From Astropecten irregularis (taxonomy: Eukaryota; Echinodermata; Asteroidea; Paxillosida; Astropectinidae), in NCBI GenBank assembly GCA_963971285.1, contig OZ020261.1, positions 1,736,001 through 1,800,000 on the forward strand: 64,000 nucleotides of DNA. Direction: 5' to 3'. This document shows positions 28,691-39,955 of this stretch, in pieces; position 1 is the stretch's first letter, and each line of letters begins with the position of its first letter. A program made the translations under genes and the position numbers. The notes beneath the pieces were generated by a model. It searched no databases and had not been told where the DNA came from. It saw nothing but the letters and a program-made list of their open reading frames with translations.

Positions 28691-29554
28691 TGGAATAAAT
28701 ATATCCAAATCATGATCAGCCACATAATTATTACTCATTATCCAATGAGATAGCTTAGAACATTGTGTAGTCTACTTATCATCCAATAGAATGAATAAGA
28801 ATGTTATCAATGATAACATTATTCACATTCAGGCGCCACATGCACCAATAAAACATGTGGAATGAATACTTTCCAATACAATTTGTAGACAGCATAACTG
28901 ATATTATTCAGATTCAGGGGCCATGATGCAACCAATAGGAGATGTGGAATTATTACATCATATAATATCATCCAATAGGATGAAAAGTTCAATAAATGAT
29001 TTTGTCAACTATACATGAAAATTATTCAGATTCGGGGGCCACAATGCACCAATGAAACATGAATGGATGTATCCACATCTTATTAGCCAATCAGGTGATG
29101 ATGAGTTGATGACTGGTAACCACCCACCTGCAACAATGACACAGATAAGCAGGGACTCTGAAACCCCTGCAGGGGACCAGTCAATCCCTTAGCTTGGACA
29201 TTCTCTTTGCTCCGGCCGGAATATGCATCGTAGGTGCCATGAAGGGCAGTCCGGGCAGCAAGTCGCTTCTCGCCAAAGTCACCGAGAGTCAGAGCAGCTT
29301 CCGATTTGCTCATAGTCGACGGCAGCGACTCAACATTATCCATCTGTTTAAATATTTTATAAAACAACAGAGTTACGCAATGAAATGTGTCCCAATGGGC
29401 CCTTCCGGTCAAACATATGAACACTTTCTGGTACACAGACTTCTTTCATTGTACATAAACACCCCAGTTGGAATTTCCCAGACTAAAGACTCTGTTGTTT
29501 TTGTTTCCATTCAGTTTCGGCTAACGGTTTGGGGAAATTTAACCAGATAATTAA

Positions 29555-29900
29555 AGGTATAATACATGATTGGTAAAGGTCACAGAACAGCACTAACACT
29601 TTGTCTGATCCAGTATGTACATGAAATAATAAGCCTGTGAAAATTTGAGCTCAATCAGACATCTGAGTCACGAGAAAATAACTCAACTCAATCTTTTTTA
29701 TAAAACATAAAGAATGGTTTTGATCTTTCCCTGAGATCAAAACTGTTTTCGGTCTTTGATTTACTCATTTCTGGATAAATACATCATTTCAGGCGGAAAT
29801 ATTTTAACTGTATGTTTCTACCAGCACCATCTCCATACCCTGAGAGTTATACGTAGATCTGTGAACATTTCTGTTTGGTTACCAATCCTGTACTGTACCT
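29555..29900. mobile_element. TTAA-flanked MITE of the AGGTAC family, unit A only
   Basis: AGGTATAATACATGATTGGT and ACCAATCCTGTACTGTACCT are inverted ends, flanked by TTAA (29551-29554, 29901-29904). Unit B lacks this stretch at the matching intron (52290-52498). Fragments of the family occur near 6684 and 62932. Confidence 0.7.
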
Positions 29901-30317
29901 TTAAATCCGGTTCGGTTAATCTATAACCGGATAAAAATCCTAGCACTACGTCCAACGCTAATTGTTCGCGTGCCTGTAAAAATACTGAGCACTACTCTGA
30001 GGTTTGCTGTACCTGCATAATCCATATTCCCTTCGAAGTCCAGACTCCGATCCTGGGAATGGAACCCACAATGCACCAGAACTTAGCATCCGTTCCCATG
30101 GAGACGGTCGACATATTCAGCTCTTGGAGTGGTTCCCCCGTTTTATTACTGAAAATTCTGAGAAAGAACACAGAACTTGAATAGTAGACAAACTGGACAA
30201 CACCTTGTTTAAACTAGGGCAATTTCAAATTACTTAGCAGAAAATATCTTGCTCAATAAAACAAACCACCATCAAAAATTCCATTTGATATTCATTTATT
30301 GCGTGAAGAGTGAATCA

Positions 30318-30553
30318 GGGGCCTTCTCCAAGCCTTGGCTCAGGCTCCGGCTCTGTCATCCATATGCTGAAAATATAGGTTGTGGTTTTTCACTGAAGCT
30401 GAAGCTCTGTTTTCCTTTTCAAACCAGAGAATCTACTTCCGAACTGCAGCCAAAAGCCTCTGTTTTGATACCCGTCATTTTAGAATGGATTCACGAAAGC
30501 TTGGGCCAGAGCAAGAGCCAGAGCCGGAGCCGGAGCTGGGGTTTGGAAGGCCC
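30318..30553. repeat. GGGCC-ended MITE with GGCTCC/GAGCCG hexamers (unit A)
   Basis: GGGGCCTTCTCCAAGCCTTG against TGGGGTTTGGAAGGCCC, hexamer tracts just inside each end. The core (AAAATATAGGTTGTGG, TCAAACCAGAGAATCTACTT) matches 9727-9959. Unit B: 60823-61065. Confidence 0.7.
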
Positions 30554-30554
30554 A

Positions 30555-31244
30555 GGGGACGATTTCACTTACGCTTTGCGATCATCGCTAGAGCTTAAAT
30601 CCATCGCTAAATGGTAACTTTGCGTGGGAATTTTCCGTTTAGCGATGGATTTGGGCTTTAGCGATCATGTCGGGAATAACGTTTTAAAACTAAAACCCGA
30701 ATATAAGATTTATATTCGGTTATTTTGCAAAAACTGTACCAGGATTTGGAGAGCTGGCCTTGTATTAACAAGGAGTGATCTCCTGGGACCAAACTGGCGC
30801 TACCACAAGCTAGAAATTATTAGTACCACTTGACTGACAGACAAGTGGGCCTTCCAAACCCTTTCTCATTGGCGTTAAGAGACCAATAAATGTAATATGT
30901 AATGCCATATTTGTTTTTTTCTAGTTGTGAAACCATATTTCCTTTTTTTTATCATTAAAATTGGTCCACAAACAACAATAATCTAGATTTTTGGAGTGCG
31001 TGGAACTGCATGCATAACCACCTTGTGAGCTAAAAATAGATCTGGCTGAAAGTTACAAGGTCGTCTGGTCCAGAGACATTGGGCTCTTGGGTTGGGATAG
31101 CTGCCTCAGCAGATTAACCAGATATAATGTTTAATACTGTAGGCAGATTCTAAGGTAAACAACCAAATCCTGGTTTGGCAAAGGCTGGAGTTTTTAGAGG
31201 GGAAATCTCCTCATGGATCGTAAAGCGTTAGTGAAATGGGCCCC
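30555..31244. mobile_element. MITE-like element, whole in unit A, reduced in unit B
   Basis: GGGGACGATTTCACTTACGC and GTAAAGCGTTAGTGAAATGG are inverted ends, with GCGATCATCGC palindromes inside. Unit B keeps only the right end (about 61085-61150). No coding content recognised. Confidence 0.55.
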
Positions 31245-31603
31245 AGGGCTTATTTACTGAAGCCAACAAGGAACTTGGTGAAAACTTATTAGGAATAATC
31301 TTAACTTACCTGATTACATGATCCTGACATACAGCTCCCAGGGCAAACCTATAAGCAAACCACACTTAGCACATTTACCAATATCAAGCTTAGCAGGAAG
31401 TTGAAGTACATTCAATGTCTCTGCAAAGAATATCAAAAAATAGTACCTCATCATTATGCAGTGCCTTCTCCGATTCAAAGCTGTAAAAATGCCGTAAACT
31501 GCTCATCAACCAAAGTATTCATCCGAAATATATATAAAATTGATACAAAAAAGTTTAACTTGCAGTTAGGATCGCGATCGGAGGGCCTGACATTTTGATC
31601 ATA

Positions 31604-31889
31604 GGGCCCAATTTTATGGAATCAATTATGGTAAGCAAAATTTCTTTGCTCATTATAGATAAGTGTATTTCACAGGAAGTTTTTTTTCTCGTTACAATAA
31701 TCAACAAATTTCTACAGAATGCACATGACAGAGCATTAGCAGAAAACAAAATCAAGGTTAGCCTAGAAATGTTTCGCTTACCGATTAAGCGCCGAACGTC
31801 TTGGTTATGGATTTCATAAAATAGATTTCACACGTAGCAGTGTCCGTAAGCACAAAAATAGGCAGTAACGGATTCCATGAAATTGGGCC
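31604..31889. repeat. MITE with GGGCCCAATTTTATGG ends (unit A)
   Basis: GGGCCCAATTTTATGGAATC against GGATTCCATGAAATTGGGCC. Unit B copy 61505-61790. Sits upstream of the first HPS6 exon of the unit. Confidence 0.75.
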
Positions 31890-32444
31890 TAGGATCCCTC
31901 TGTAATCAACGCCTTAGGTCGCTAGATTCTCAAACACCTTGAAATGAACATGAAATAGAGGCTGAGCCGGAGCCAAGATTTGAGAAAGGCCCCAGGAGTC
32001 AATTTCTTCAAACTTACTGTAACTAATACCATCAATCGTAGGACTTATGATGCATTGCAGCCCTCCATGGGATACAATGGGTTACCCTTCGTAACTCAAG
32101 TTACGATCGATTGTAGGTCTTCATGAAATCGACCCCAGATCACATTAGGAGACAAATTTGTGTCTCCCTAATATTTTTTCTCAAAAACTAGAAAAAAATA
32201 TTGTTGGAAATGGGTTAAATCCTTGTAGCACAAAATCTTTGTCTATAAAGTTTGGTTCAGCTGGGTCTCCTCACAAGGGGAAAAAAGAAGGGTTTTTTTG
32301 TGCAAAACCTAATCCCGAATTTATGTAAATGTTATGTATTACTATGATAAGTCTAAGGCGTTATTTCAACTTTTTCATGTTTAAGATACATGCAACATTA
32401 GCAATGCTAAAATCTTTTTAATATAGGGACGTGTGAGTGGTTTC

Positions 32445-32709
32445 ATGGCTTCTGACTGCCAAACGAACAAAGATAATTGACTATTTGAGACACCACCAAT
32501 GTAGGGTTGGATGGCTCATTGGGAGACTTTTGGAGGGTCGGTCTTGAGTCAACAGCACACGCGCGCATGCTCACAATTGCGCAAGCATGGTTTGCGCGTG
32601 CACTGTTGACTCAATACCGACTCTCCAAAAGTCTCCCATTGGTAGAGTGCCTGTATGGTGTTCAGGAGGTCACTGGTTCGAATCCTGCTCCAGTCAATTT
32701 TTCTTTGTA
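32445..32709 (+). mobile_element. tRNA-derived SINE interrupted by the MITE at 32518-32639 (unit B)
   Basis: Counterpart of 6131-6395: ATGGCTTCTGACTGCC leader, split A box, B box GGTTCGAATCC. The nested MITE keeps its GGGAGACTTTTGGAG ends. Confidence 0.65.
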
Positions 32710-32734
32710 AGGTACTGTAGTTGATATAGCTCAC

Positions 32735-35700
32735 CTGGCTGTTAGATGCAGATGTCGTTGATGCTTGTGAGGTTGTGACTGTGCTGGTAATAGACGCTGC
32801 AGCTAATGTTGCTGCTGCACGGACTGCTGCAGCACCTACAAGTACCAGTATCAACAGCAGGCAGAGGGGGACAATTGATTATTTGTTAACAATGAAACAA
32901 CAAAACAAAGATTTCAGACCATTATCAACAATATTATTTTGAATAATAAAAAAAAACACTTAAAGGTACAGCACAGGATTGGTAACATACCCAAACAGAA
33001 GTATTCACAGATTTTAATGCCCAAAAACACAAAGTGTGGTGAAATTGTCATGTTTGGCAAAGAATAATGTAGTAATAGGCCTCGATTGCCAAAGTAAAAA
33101 CTTTGTGCACAAAACACAATGCTGTTTGCCGTGGGCCACCATGATCATTTGTAATTCGCCCTTTTGATGGCCAATCTCCACAGATTCTGCATTTTTTGTT
33201 CTTGGGGAACTCATTTCCTCCCCTGCCATCACAACCGAACAATGCACCGAATATTCGTGCACAAAAGCAACGACAACAAAATGGACACACTTTTCCCTAA
33301 GACTGGGAAAGCACACCCTCTTGAGATTAACAATGGTTTGTCAAAAGTCTTCCATTGATGAGATTTCAAATTTGAATAACGAGGATCATACTGACCAGTT
33401 AAGGGTTTCGGTTCAGGTTTCGTTATGCTTCTTTGTTTGAAGAAGCTTCCAGGTGTAATGGACGTTGTCCTCGAGTCCAGCTTCAACTTGAACATTCCAA
33501 GCTTTGAATCACCCTAGAAATACAAAATCAAGGATTATTCTTGGTAAATGTTCACACGTGACTAAATTAACGATTTAAATTATAATCTGCTTGGAGTTAG
33601 GAGGGCCCGATGTTTTGATGCTAACAGGATCTTTATCGAAAGCTGCTTAGAGTTTATAGGAGATCCTGACGTTTCGATCCTAGCAGGATCTTTCTCAAAG
33701 GCTGCTTAGAGTTAGGAGGACCTGATGTTTCAATCATAGCAGGATCTTTCTCAAAGGCTGCTTAGAGTTAGGAGGGCCTGATGTTTTGAGCCTAGCAGGA
33801 TCTTTCTCAAAGGCTGCTTAGAGTTACGAGGGCCTGATGTTTCGATCTTAATAGCAGGATCTTTCTCAAAGGCTGCTTGGAGTTAAGAGGGCCTGATGTT
33901 TCAATCCTAGCAGGATCTTTCTTAAATGCTGCTAAAAGTTAGGAGAGCCTGATGTTTTGGTCCTAGCAGGATCTTTCTCAAAGGCTGCTCAGAGTTCAGT
34001 GCCTAAGGTTTTGGTCCTAGTAGGATCTTTCTCAAAGGCTGCTTAGAGTTCAGTGCCTAAGGTTTTGGTCCTAGTAGGATCTTTCTCAAAGGCTGCTTCG
34101 AGTTAGGAGGGCCTAAGGTTTTGGTCCTAGTGGGATCTTTCTCCTTTGCTAGGATCGAAAGTTCAGGCCTCCTATTCTCCAAGCATTTTATATTTCAGGT
34201 CAGTATTTTGGTTGATGAGCCATTTGCAGTACTTTATTAATCAAAATTAGTTTCTAACTAGTGGTGCTAATTAATTACGTTTTCTCCGTACCTGGGACTG
34301 CTGGCTTGGAGAAACCTCCTCCTCGGTGGGCGGAGCATGAAGCTTGATGAAGGACAGACCATATGATATCAACTGAAACCAAACAAATTGCCATTCAAAC
34401 TGAATATACATTTGAAGGATGAACAAAGACAAATTGACTGGAGCGGGATTCGAAACGGCGACCTCCTGAATACCATACAGGCGCTGTACAACTGAGCTAT
34501 ATGTGCTATATATAGCAGTATGTGGGTCGTTTCATGGCTTCTGACTGCCAAACGAACAAAGATAATTGACTATTTGGGACACCACCAATGTAGGGCTGGA
34601 TGGCTCAGTTGGTAGAGCTCCTGTACGGTATTCAGGTCGCCGGTTCGAATCTCGCTCCAGTCAATTTTTCTTTGTTCACCTTTCAATGACTTAAAAATTC
34701 AGTCAGTTTCCCTTGTGGTTATTTGATGAATATAACAGTTGTCGGATGTTGTGTGGTGGTACGGTACATGGAGTTGTATTTTTTTGTTTTTACCTTGTTG
34801 AAGGGTTGCGAGCAGACCACCTTTACACGATCCCATTTCTTGTCGAGGACAGGCTTGGAGAGTTTGTCAGCGCTGAACATGCGCACGCGGTTGGTGTTGG
34901 TGCCATTCTTGCTGTCCATGGGACTCATAAACGATGACGTCACCAGGATCACCTGATTTCATGAGACATGCAAAGAGGTGATAGATTTGAGGTTAGGTGG
35001 TAAGGGCAAAGACTGAGAAAGGACTGATCCTCTGAAATAAATGCAGTTTGAGGCTTTACATTCTCTGTAGCTTGACTGAATTTGAGAGGCTCACCGGAGC
35101 GTATTCTGAACAATCTTGGGAAGCTCATCAAGTGCTCATTAAACTGTATATTTTTAACAAACTTCTGAAGCACATCAGCAGTTTATGCATGTGTAAGTTT
35201 TGGTACAACCTTAAGAGGGTCAATAGCTTGAAGTTAATTGCAGGTATTAAGCTTTTGAGACCCATCAGCAGTTAAAAGTAGGATTTAATCAAGCTTGTGA
35301 GGCTCATAGTAGAACAGGCTTAGGACAGAAATTTGGTATAATCTTGAACAGACTTGAGAACAGGTGGTCTGGCAAAATTTAGGAGTCTCACAAGCACTGA
35401 GAGGCTCACTAGCAGTGTAAGGCTCACTAGCAATGTGAGGATCACTGGCACTAAGAGGCTACCCAGCATTGAGAGCCTCACCAGTATTGAGAGCCTCATT
35501 TACATTAAAACACTTAAACAAATCGAGAGGCTCAAAAGCTTTTCAAGATAGTCTTACCTGGTAGTCATCAGAGTCAGTTGAGGTTGAATGACCGACCAAA
35601 ACCTCCACGAATGCTGAGCTCTCATTACCCACATCAATGGAGTGTATCTGCGAGGCTTTCTCCATCTATATCAGATCACCAAGGAAAATACAGCATGAGG

Positions 35701-37955
35701 TTCAATCATAACAGTTTCACAAGTAAACATATTGTCTAATGGCAAATTTCGTACTGCGAGAGGAAATGATAGGAACCAGTAAAATGTTATGTAACCACAT
35801 ACATGTAGCACTTTGGTTGGTGACCCAGGTTTTCCAAGCAAATTGTTTCCAAGGTCAACAGTTGCCGGCGCAACAAGATAACAAACTCAAAAAAATTTCA
35901 AGTGAGTCAGGAAACATTACCCAAATAATGGCGTTACCAGAGATTAGTACACTCAGGGTAGCTGGTACCCAGCTTCTACAGTAAACGATGGGCGTTTACA
36001 ACAGAGGCTTAGGCTCCAGCTCTGACATCCATATGATGAAAATATAGGTTGTGGTTTTTCATTGAAGCTGAAACTCTGTTTTCCTTTTCAAACCTGAGAA
36101 TCATACTTCAGGACTGCAGCCAAAAGCCTTCTATTTTGATACCAGTTATCATGGATATTTCAGAATGGATTCACGAAAAGCCGGAGCCTGACACGGAGCC
36201 TGAGCCTCCGTTTCGTAAATGCCCTAACTGAACTAAGTACGACTCTTCATCTAGTTTTGGGTCTGGATACCAGCTAACCTGAGGTTGAGTGTACTAAACT
36301 GAGGTAACCCCCAAATAATGAAGACAAACTTGGCATGTAACATCAGACTTTTTTTAAAATTAAACCTCACTTATGAAATCCTGTAAGCAATAAATAAAAA
36401 TCATAATTTCAATAAATGCCTTCTCTGCTATTCAAAATGAATTGTGTTTAGCAGCTCTGCAAAATCATTCTCTGTTTTTGCTAGGTGAGGCTCGCCATAC
36501 CTGTAGAATGACTGATGAGTGTCGCTCGGCATTCTCAGCACATTTCCACTTACGATAGGACTCCGGCTTCAGCAAATTGTCTGCTTTGTGCAACTATATA
36601 TTATAAAGAAAAAGCAAATATGTATTTAAACACCAAAATACACAGATCAATTTGTAAGCTAGATTGTGAAAGCCAGGAAGAATAAAGAAACTAGGGCCTA
36701 GCCCTAGTTAGAAATACCGGTACAAAAAAAAGACAAATTCAAAATACTGTTGAATAGGGCTCCGCGCTCGAGCTAAAGAATTATATAATTACCCGTATGT
36801 TCTGACAAATTTCACAATGTTTACGTGTAAGTTAACTGGGCAACATGCGACTTGTTTGTCCAAACATCTGAATGTGACGTCACAAGGTCGAGCGCGGAGC
36901 CCTATTATTGACAAGTGAATTTGTTTACATTTTTGTTGACTTTAACTTTATTACTTCTACTAAAATAAAATTTTGGTAATGGTGTACTGTCAGGTATGAT
37001 ACCTATAAAGGGAATAAAAACAACTTTTTGTAAAGAAACTTACTTAAATATATACGTTCGTGGTGGCCTCTTCAATATTATTAGCAAGGTTAGATTTGTG
37101 GAAAGAGGGCAGGGCTTTGATTTCTTAGGGAAATTATGGGGTAAAAACGGTAAAATGAAGACGAGACTTTTCTAGTTGCGATGATCGTAACCCTAGGTCT
37201 GACATGACATGGGGACTTAGGTCCCAGTCCCCATGTCAGACCTAGGGTTACGATCATCGCAACTAAGACTTTTCACGAATGCACGGAACGGCCGAAGACG
37301 AGAATATGGTCTTATGTTGGTGTCTGCTCTCACTCATTGTGTGGACTTTTGATACGTTTGGTTGTAGGTACCAGACTAAACTAGACTAGCCAGACCAGAC
37401 AAAATGGCAGACGGGTCATTTTCAAGTTCACAAAAAGCGCATAAGAAAATCATATTTTTTTAATCTGAAATGTTGCACAAAATTCTTCTACTTTTTCTAG
37501 GCCTACGTTAGCCTTTCTGGGACTGGGGTTTTAACCTAACTTTAAGCCTTGACTTAAACTTACACAAAGGACTCGGCTCGGGAACATTTGCTGAAAGTCA
37601 AAAACATAATTTTATTTTTGGAACAGTAGGCTAACGTTAGTTTCTAATCTAAGGTTGTTATTATAGGGAATAAAAACAACCTAATAGCTTAGAAACTACT
37701 GTTCTAAAATGATGGTAGGTATAGTAGTACACCGTTTAGTTGCGATGATCGTAACCCTAAGGTCCCACGTCCCCATGTCAGACCTTAGGGTTACGATCAT
37801 CGCAACTATACACCGTTAGGCGTTACCCGATGTTTAAAGTGTAACAATGTTGTTAATTACATTAATACCGTGACTGGTCAAGGGAAATTCAATGGTTTTC
37901 TTACCGAATCCTCGCTGCTGCACGACACGACATGTTGTAACTTGATAACCGGCAT
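32735..37955 (-). CDS. XRCC1: XRCC1 N-terminal copy, exons 1-7 only, unit B
   Basis: Exons 37905-37955, 36501-36593, 35558-35665, 34794-34952, 34292-34372, 33396-33513 and 32735-32835 repeat exons 1-7 of the full gene with identical lengths, phases, GT-AG sites and start codon. They encode about 237 residues: the polymerase-beta-binding N-terminal domain and part of the linker. No BRCT exons follow; next on the minus strand come the HPS6 exons of unit A. The frame is open throughout (exon 3 begins with M instead of L). If intron 7 is not spliced, the frame stays open for 61 more codons through SINE and MITE sequence to a stop at 32549. It could be a truncated paralogue, a chimera with HPS6, or a silent duplicate; the intact frame argues that it is recent or used. 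Confidence 0.8.
33593..34160. repeat. 56-bp minisatellite in XRCC1 intron 5 (unit B)
   Basis: About ten units of the array at 7370-7885, with different unit variants and order. Confidence 0.85.
34424..34680. mobile_element. inverted pair of tRNA-derived SINE heads (unit B)
   Basis: Counterpart of 8150-8402. The plus-strand member has intact boxes (GGCTCAGTTGG, GGTTCGAATCT) and the CTCCAGTCAATTTTTC end. Confidence 0.65.
35990..36224. repeat. GGGC-ended MITE (unit B)
   Basis: Counterpart of 9727-9959, with the GAGCCT tract near the right end. Confidence 0.7.
37173..37265. repeat. palindromic MITE, old insertion (unit B)
   Basis: Counterpart of 10921-11013 with the same 9-bp AGACTTTTC flanks. 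Confidence 0.8.
37737..37808. repeat. second palindromic MITE of the same family, unit B only
   Basis: TAGTTGCGATGATCG to CGATCATCGCAACTA, 72 bp, flanked by TACACCGTT at 37728-37736 and 37809-37817. Unit A has no insertion at the matching place (near 11476). Confidence 0.85.
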
Positions 37956-38440
37956 GTCGAAATCACTACTGCAAGAATCTTCAATTTGCTAAGCAACTGT
38001 TGCAACAACTTTACCACAATAACTCTTATTTTGGACGTGAAACAAGACAATTTTCATCAAACATTTCGCAGAAGAAATAAATTTCGATCAGACATGTTGA
38101 AACCCGCGGCACAGATTTGACCTTTGACCCGACGGTGAGAAAAACTACGGGAGTCCAAAATGGACAAAGTAGACTTTGAAATTAATAAGGGCAATTTTTG
38201 TCATTTTCCCCACAAAACAATTAAACATAGATATGGTGGCCGAATGATTTACCCATGACATAACCGTGATAAAAACCATAGCAACTGTCATAACAATCTT
38301 GTTTACCACTGTAAATGTTCCAAAACCTTTCAGATATAAATGGTATTAACCCATAACACATCCGTTTTTGCCCCTAAATTATTAACTTGGCTGCCCATGA
38401 TAAAATAGAAATATAACCATCATAAAAAGACTTATTAACC
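37956..38440. promoter_or_regulatory. upstream region of XRCC1 unit B, likely containing a duplicated promoter
   Basis: Nearly identical to the sequence upstream of the complete XRCC1 start codon, so the partial copy probably inherited a promoter. No specific element identified. Confidence 0.35.
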
Positions 38441-38837
38441 ACAGTTTACTGTGGTAAAACTGATGTTCAACCCGTAAAACTTTGGTAGAACTGATGCCAA
38501 CCCATAAAACTGTGGTAATTAAAGTGATGTTTAACCCATAAGACTGTGGTAATACTGCATGTTCAACCCATAAAACCTCGGTAAAACTGAGGTTCAACCC
38601 ACAAAACATGGTAAAGCTGAGGTTCAACCAATACAACTGTGGTAAAACTGATGTCAACCCATAAAACCGTGGTAGTACACAATAGAATAGCGCTCCACAC
38701 TAAATGACGTCACAAAATCCCCGGATATCAGACAAACAATTGTCTCACACAGGTAGTTTACACGCACACACATTTGCATGGTTGCAATGTTTGTCTGAGA
38801 TCCAGTGCTATTTTTAGCGCAAGTGCAGAGCGCTATT
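38440..38837. repeat. minisatellite plus AATAGCGCTC MITE (unit B)
   Basis: The minisatellite (38440-38680) and the MITE (38686-38837) correspond to 12185-12673. The rest up to 39463 is AT-rich and lacks the 1.03-kb unit A insertion. Confidence 0.65.
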
Positions 38838-39463
38838 CAACAGTATAGATTGCCCTACTTTTGGTTGATCAAAGAAAGTATAATTACCAAAATTGCAAAT
38901 TATGATAACCAATATAAAGAAAACCAAAAAGTCTAGGACTCAATAAAAGCACACATCACATGGTCTTTATCAATTCAATATTTTACTTCTTTTTATTTTA
39001 TTGTACATTTATATAATACAAATACAGAGAACAAAATACACATTCCCAGATACAGTGTGCATTTTAAGACTTTTTCGGACCAATTTTCTGTCTTTTTTCA
39101 ACCACTTGAGATTTAATTGACTCATCACGACTGAACTTGTGAGCGAGTAAAAATAAATAATGGAAATTTGTTCACAATTATCATTAAATTCTTACAATAT
39201 GCAATGTACAGCAATGATTCATTCATAATTTCATAACAGAAATAAAATGTAAAATAAATAAGTACATCTGGCATTATACATATACACTGAAATATCAACA
39301 TAATACAATATCAACATTACCTTTATAGTCTAGTAAAGCTTTTTGCTTTTATTTCAGTGTTTTAGACTTTTTTCTGTAATTTAACTAATTTTGATGAGTT
39401 TTGTGATGTTTGAGTTTTTTATATTTATCATGAAAATTGGTATATATTGATTGGTTTGCGGAA

Positions 39464-39822
39464 ACACCATGTAAAAAATATTCGTACGTTTGCACTTCTA
39501 TTTCGTATGCACTTCTCGTAAGGTTTCAACATTTCGACTAGCCTGCTCTAGTCATCATCAGGAGACCTTATAATTCGCACTTCTATTTTATTCACAATTC
39601 TCGTAAGGTCTCAACGTTTCGACTAGCCAGCTCCAATCATCATCAGGAGAACTTTCGCGCTTCTATTTCGTTGCGTCGCACTTCTCGTAAGGTCTCAACG
39701 TTTCGACTAGCCTGCTCTAGTCATCAGGTCTCCTGATGATGACTATGAGCAGGCTACTCGAAACGTTGAGACCTTGTAAACGAAACAGAAGTGCGAAAGT
39801 ACGAACGATTCTTACATGGTGT
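39464..39822. mobile_element. terminal-inverted-repeat element (unit B)
   Basis: Counterpart of 14333-14775 with about one fewer internal 90-bp unit. Lies just downstream of the HPS6 stop codon, so probably in its 3' UTR. Confidence 0.7.
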
Positions 39823-39955
39823 AAAATGACCAAGAAAACCTACAGGAATATTATTATGACTTTGATGAGATTTACTGTTGTGTCGTGGGGATTAATTACC
39901 CAAAAATAATTACTTTTTGTATGAGCAATGGATGTGAGCAGCATTTCATGAATAT

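Larger units (their letters stand above)
14911..31420 (-). pseudogene. HPS6: HPS6-like gene, 3' part only, unit A (truncated and frameshifted)
   Basis: C-terminal 480 or so residues of a BLOC-2 subunit (lysosome-related organelle biogenesis). Exons 5' to 3': 31310-31420, 30013-30157, 29128-29343, 27265-27438, 26395-26572, 24478-24536, 23604-23681, 17281-17381, 16651-16798, 15950-16011, 14911-15082, all GT-AG with agreeing phases and a TGA at 14911. Against human HPS6, recalled from memory, LPLFEILSRL matches LPPFELLCQC, then VEFVNLCQQ matches PFVELAQQQ, LYDTAIGCL matches LYRRALAVL, and LRHKLWSDAI-type sequence matches VQKEQWDRAL. The N-terminal beta-propeller exons are absent from the unit. 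The first exon is 111 bp against 109 in unit B: an extra CA near 31355 shifts the frame. Human HPS6 has a single coding exon, whereas this one is split into at least 11. Confidence 0.8.
5661..31992. repeat. unit A of a large tandem segmental repeat
   Basis: Sequence from 5661 matches sequence from 31993 and from 61894 in the same orientation and order (XRCC1 exons 7 to 1, intergenic stretch, HPS6 3' exons with nested GPCR). Coding exons are nearly identical between units; introns differ by many small changes and by whole mobile-element insertions. Confidence 0.95.

Noticed and set aside
31440-31490. A further HPS6 exon upstream of 31310-31420
   Set aside because: A possible acceptor and donor frame a short open stretch (FESEKALHNDE), but its phase does not join the next exon without a stop.
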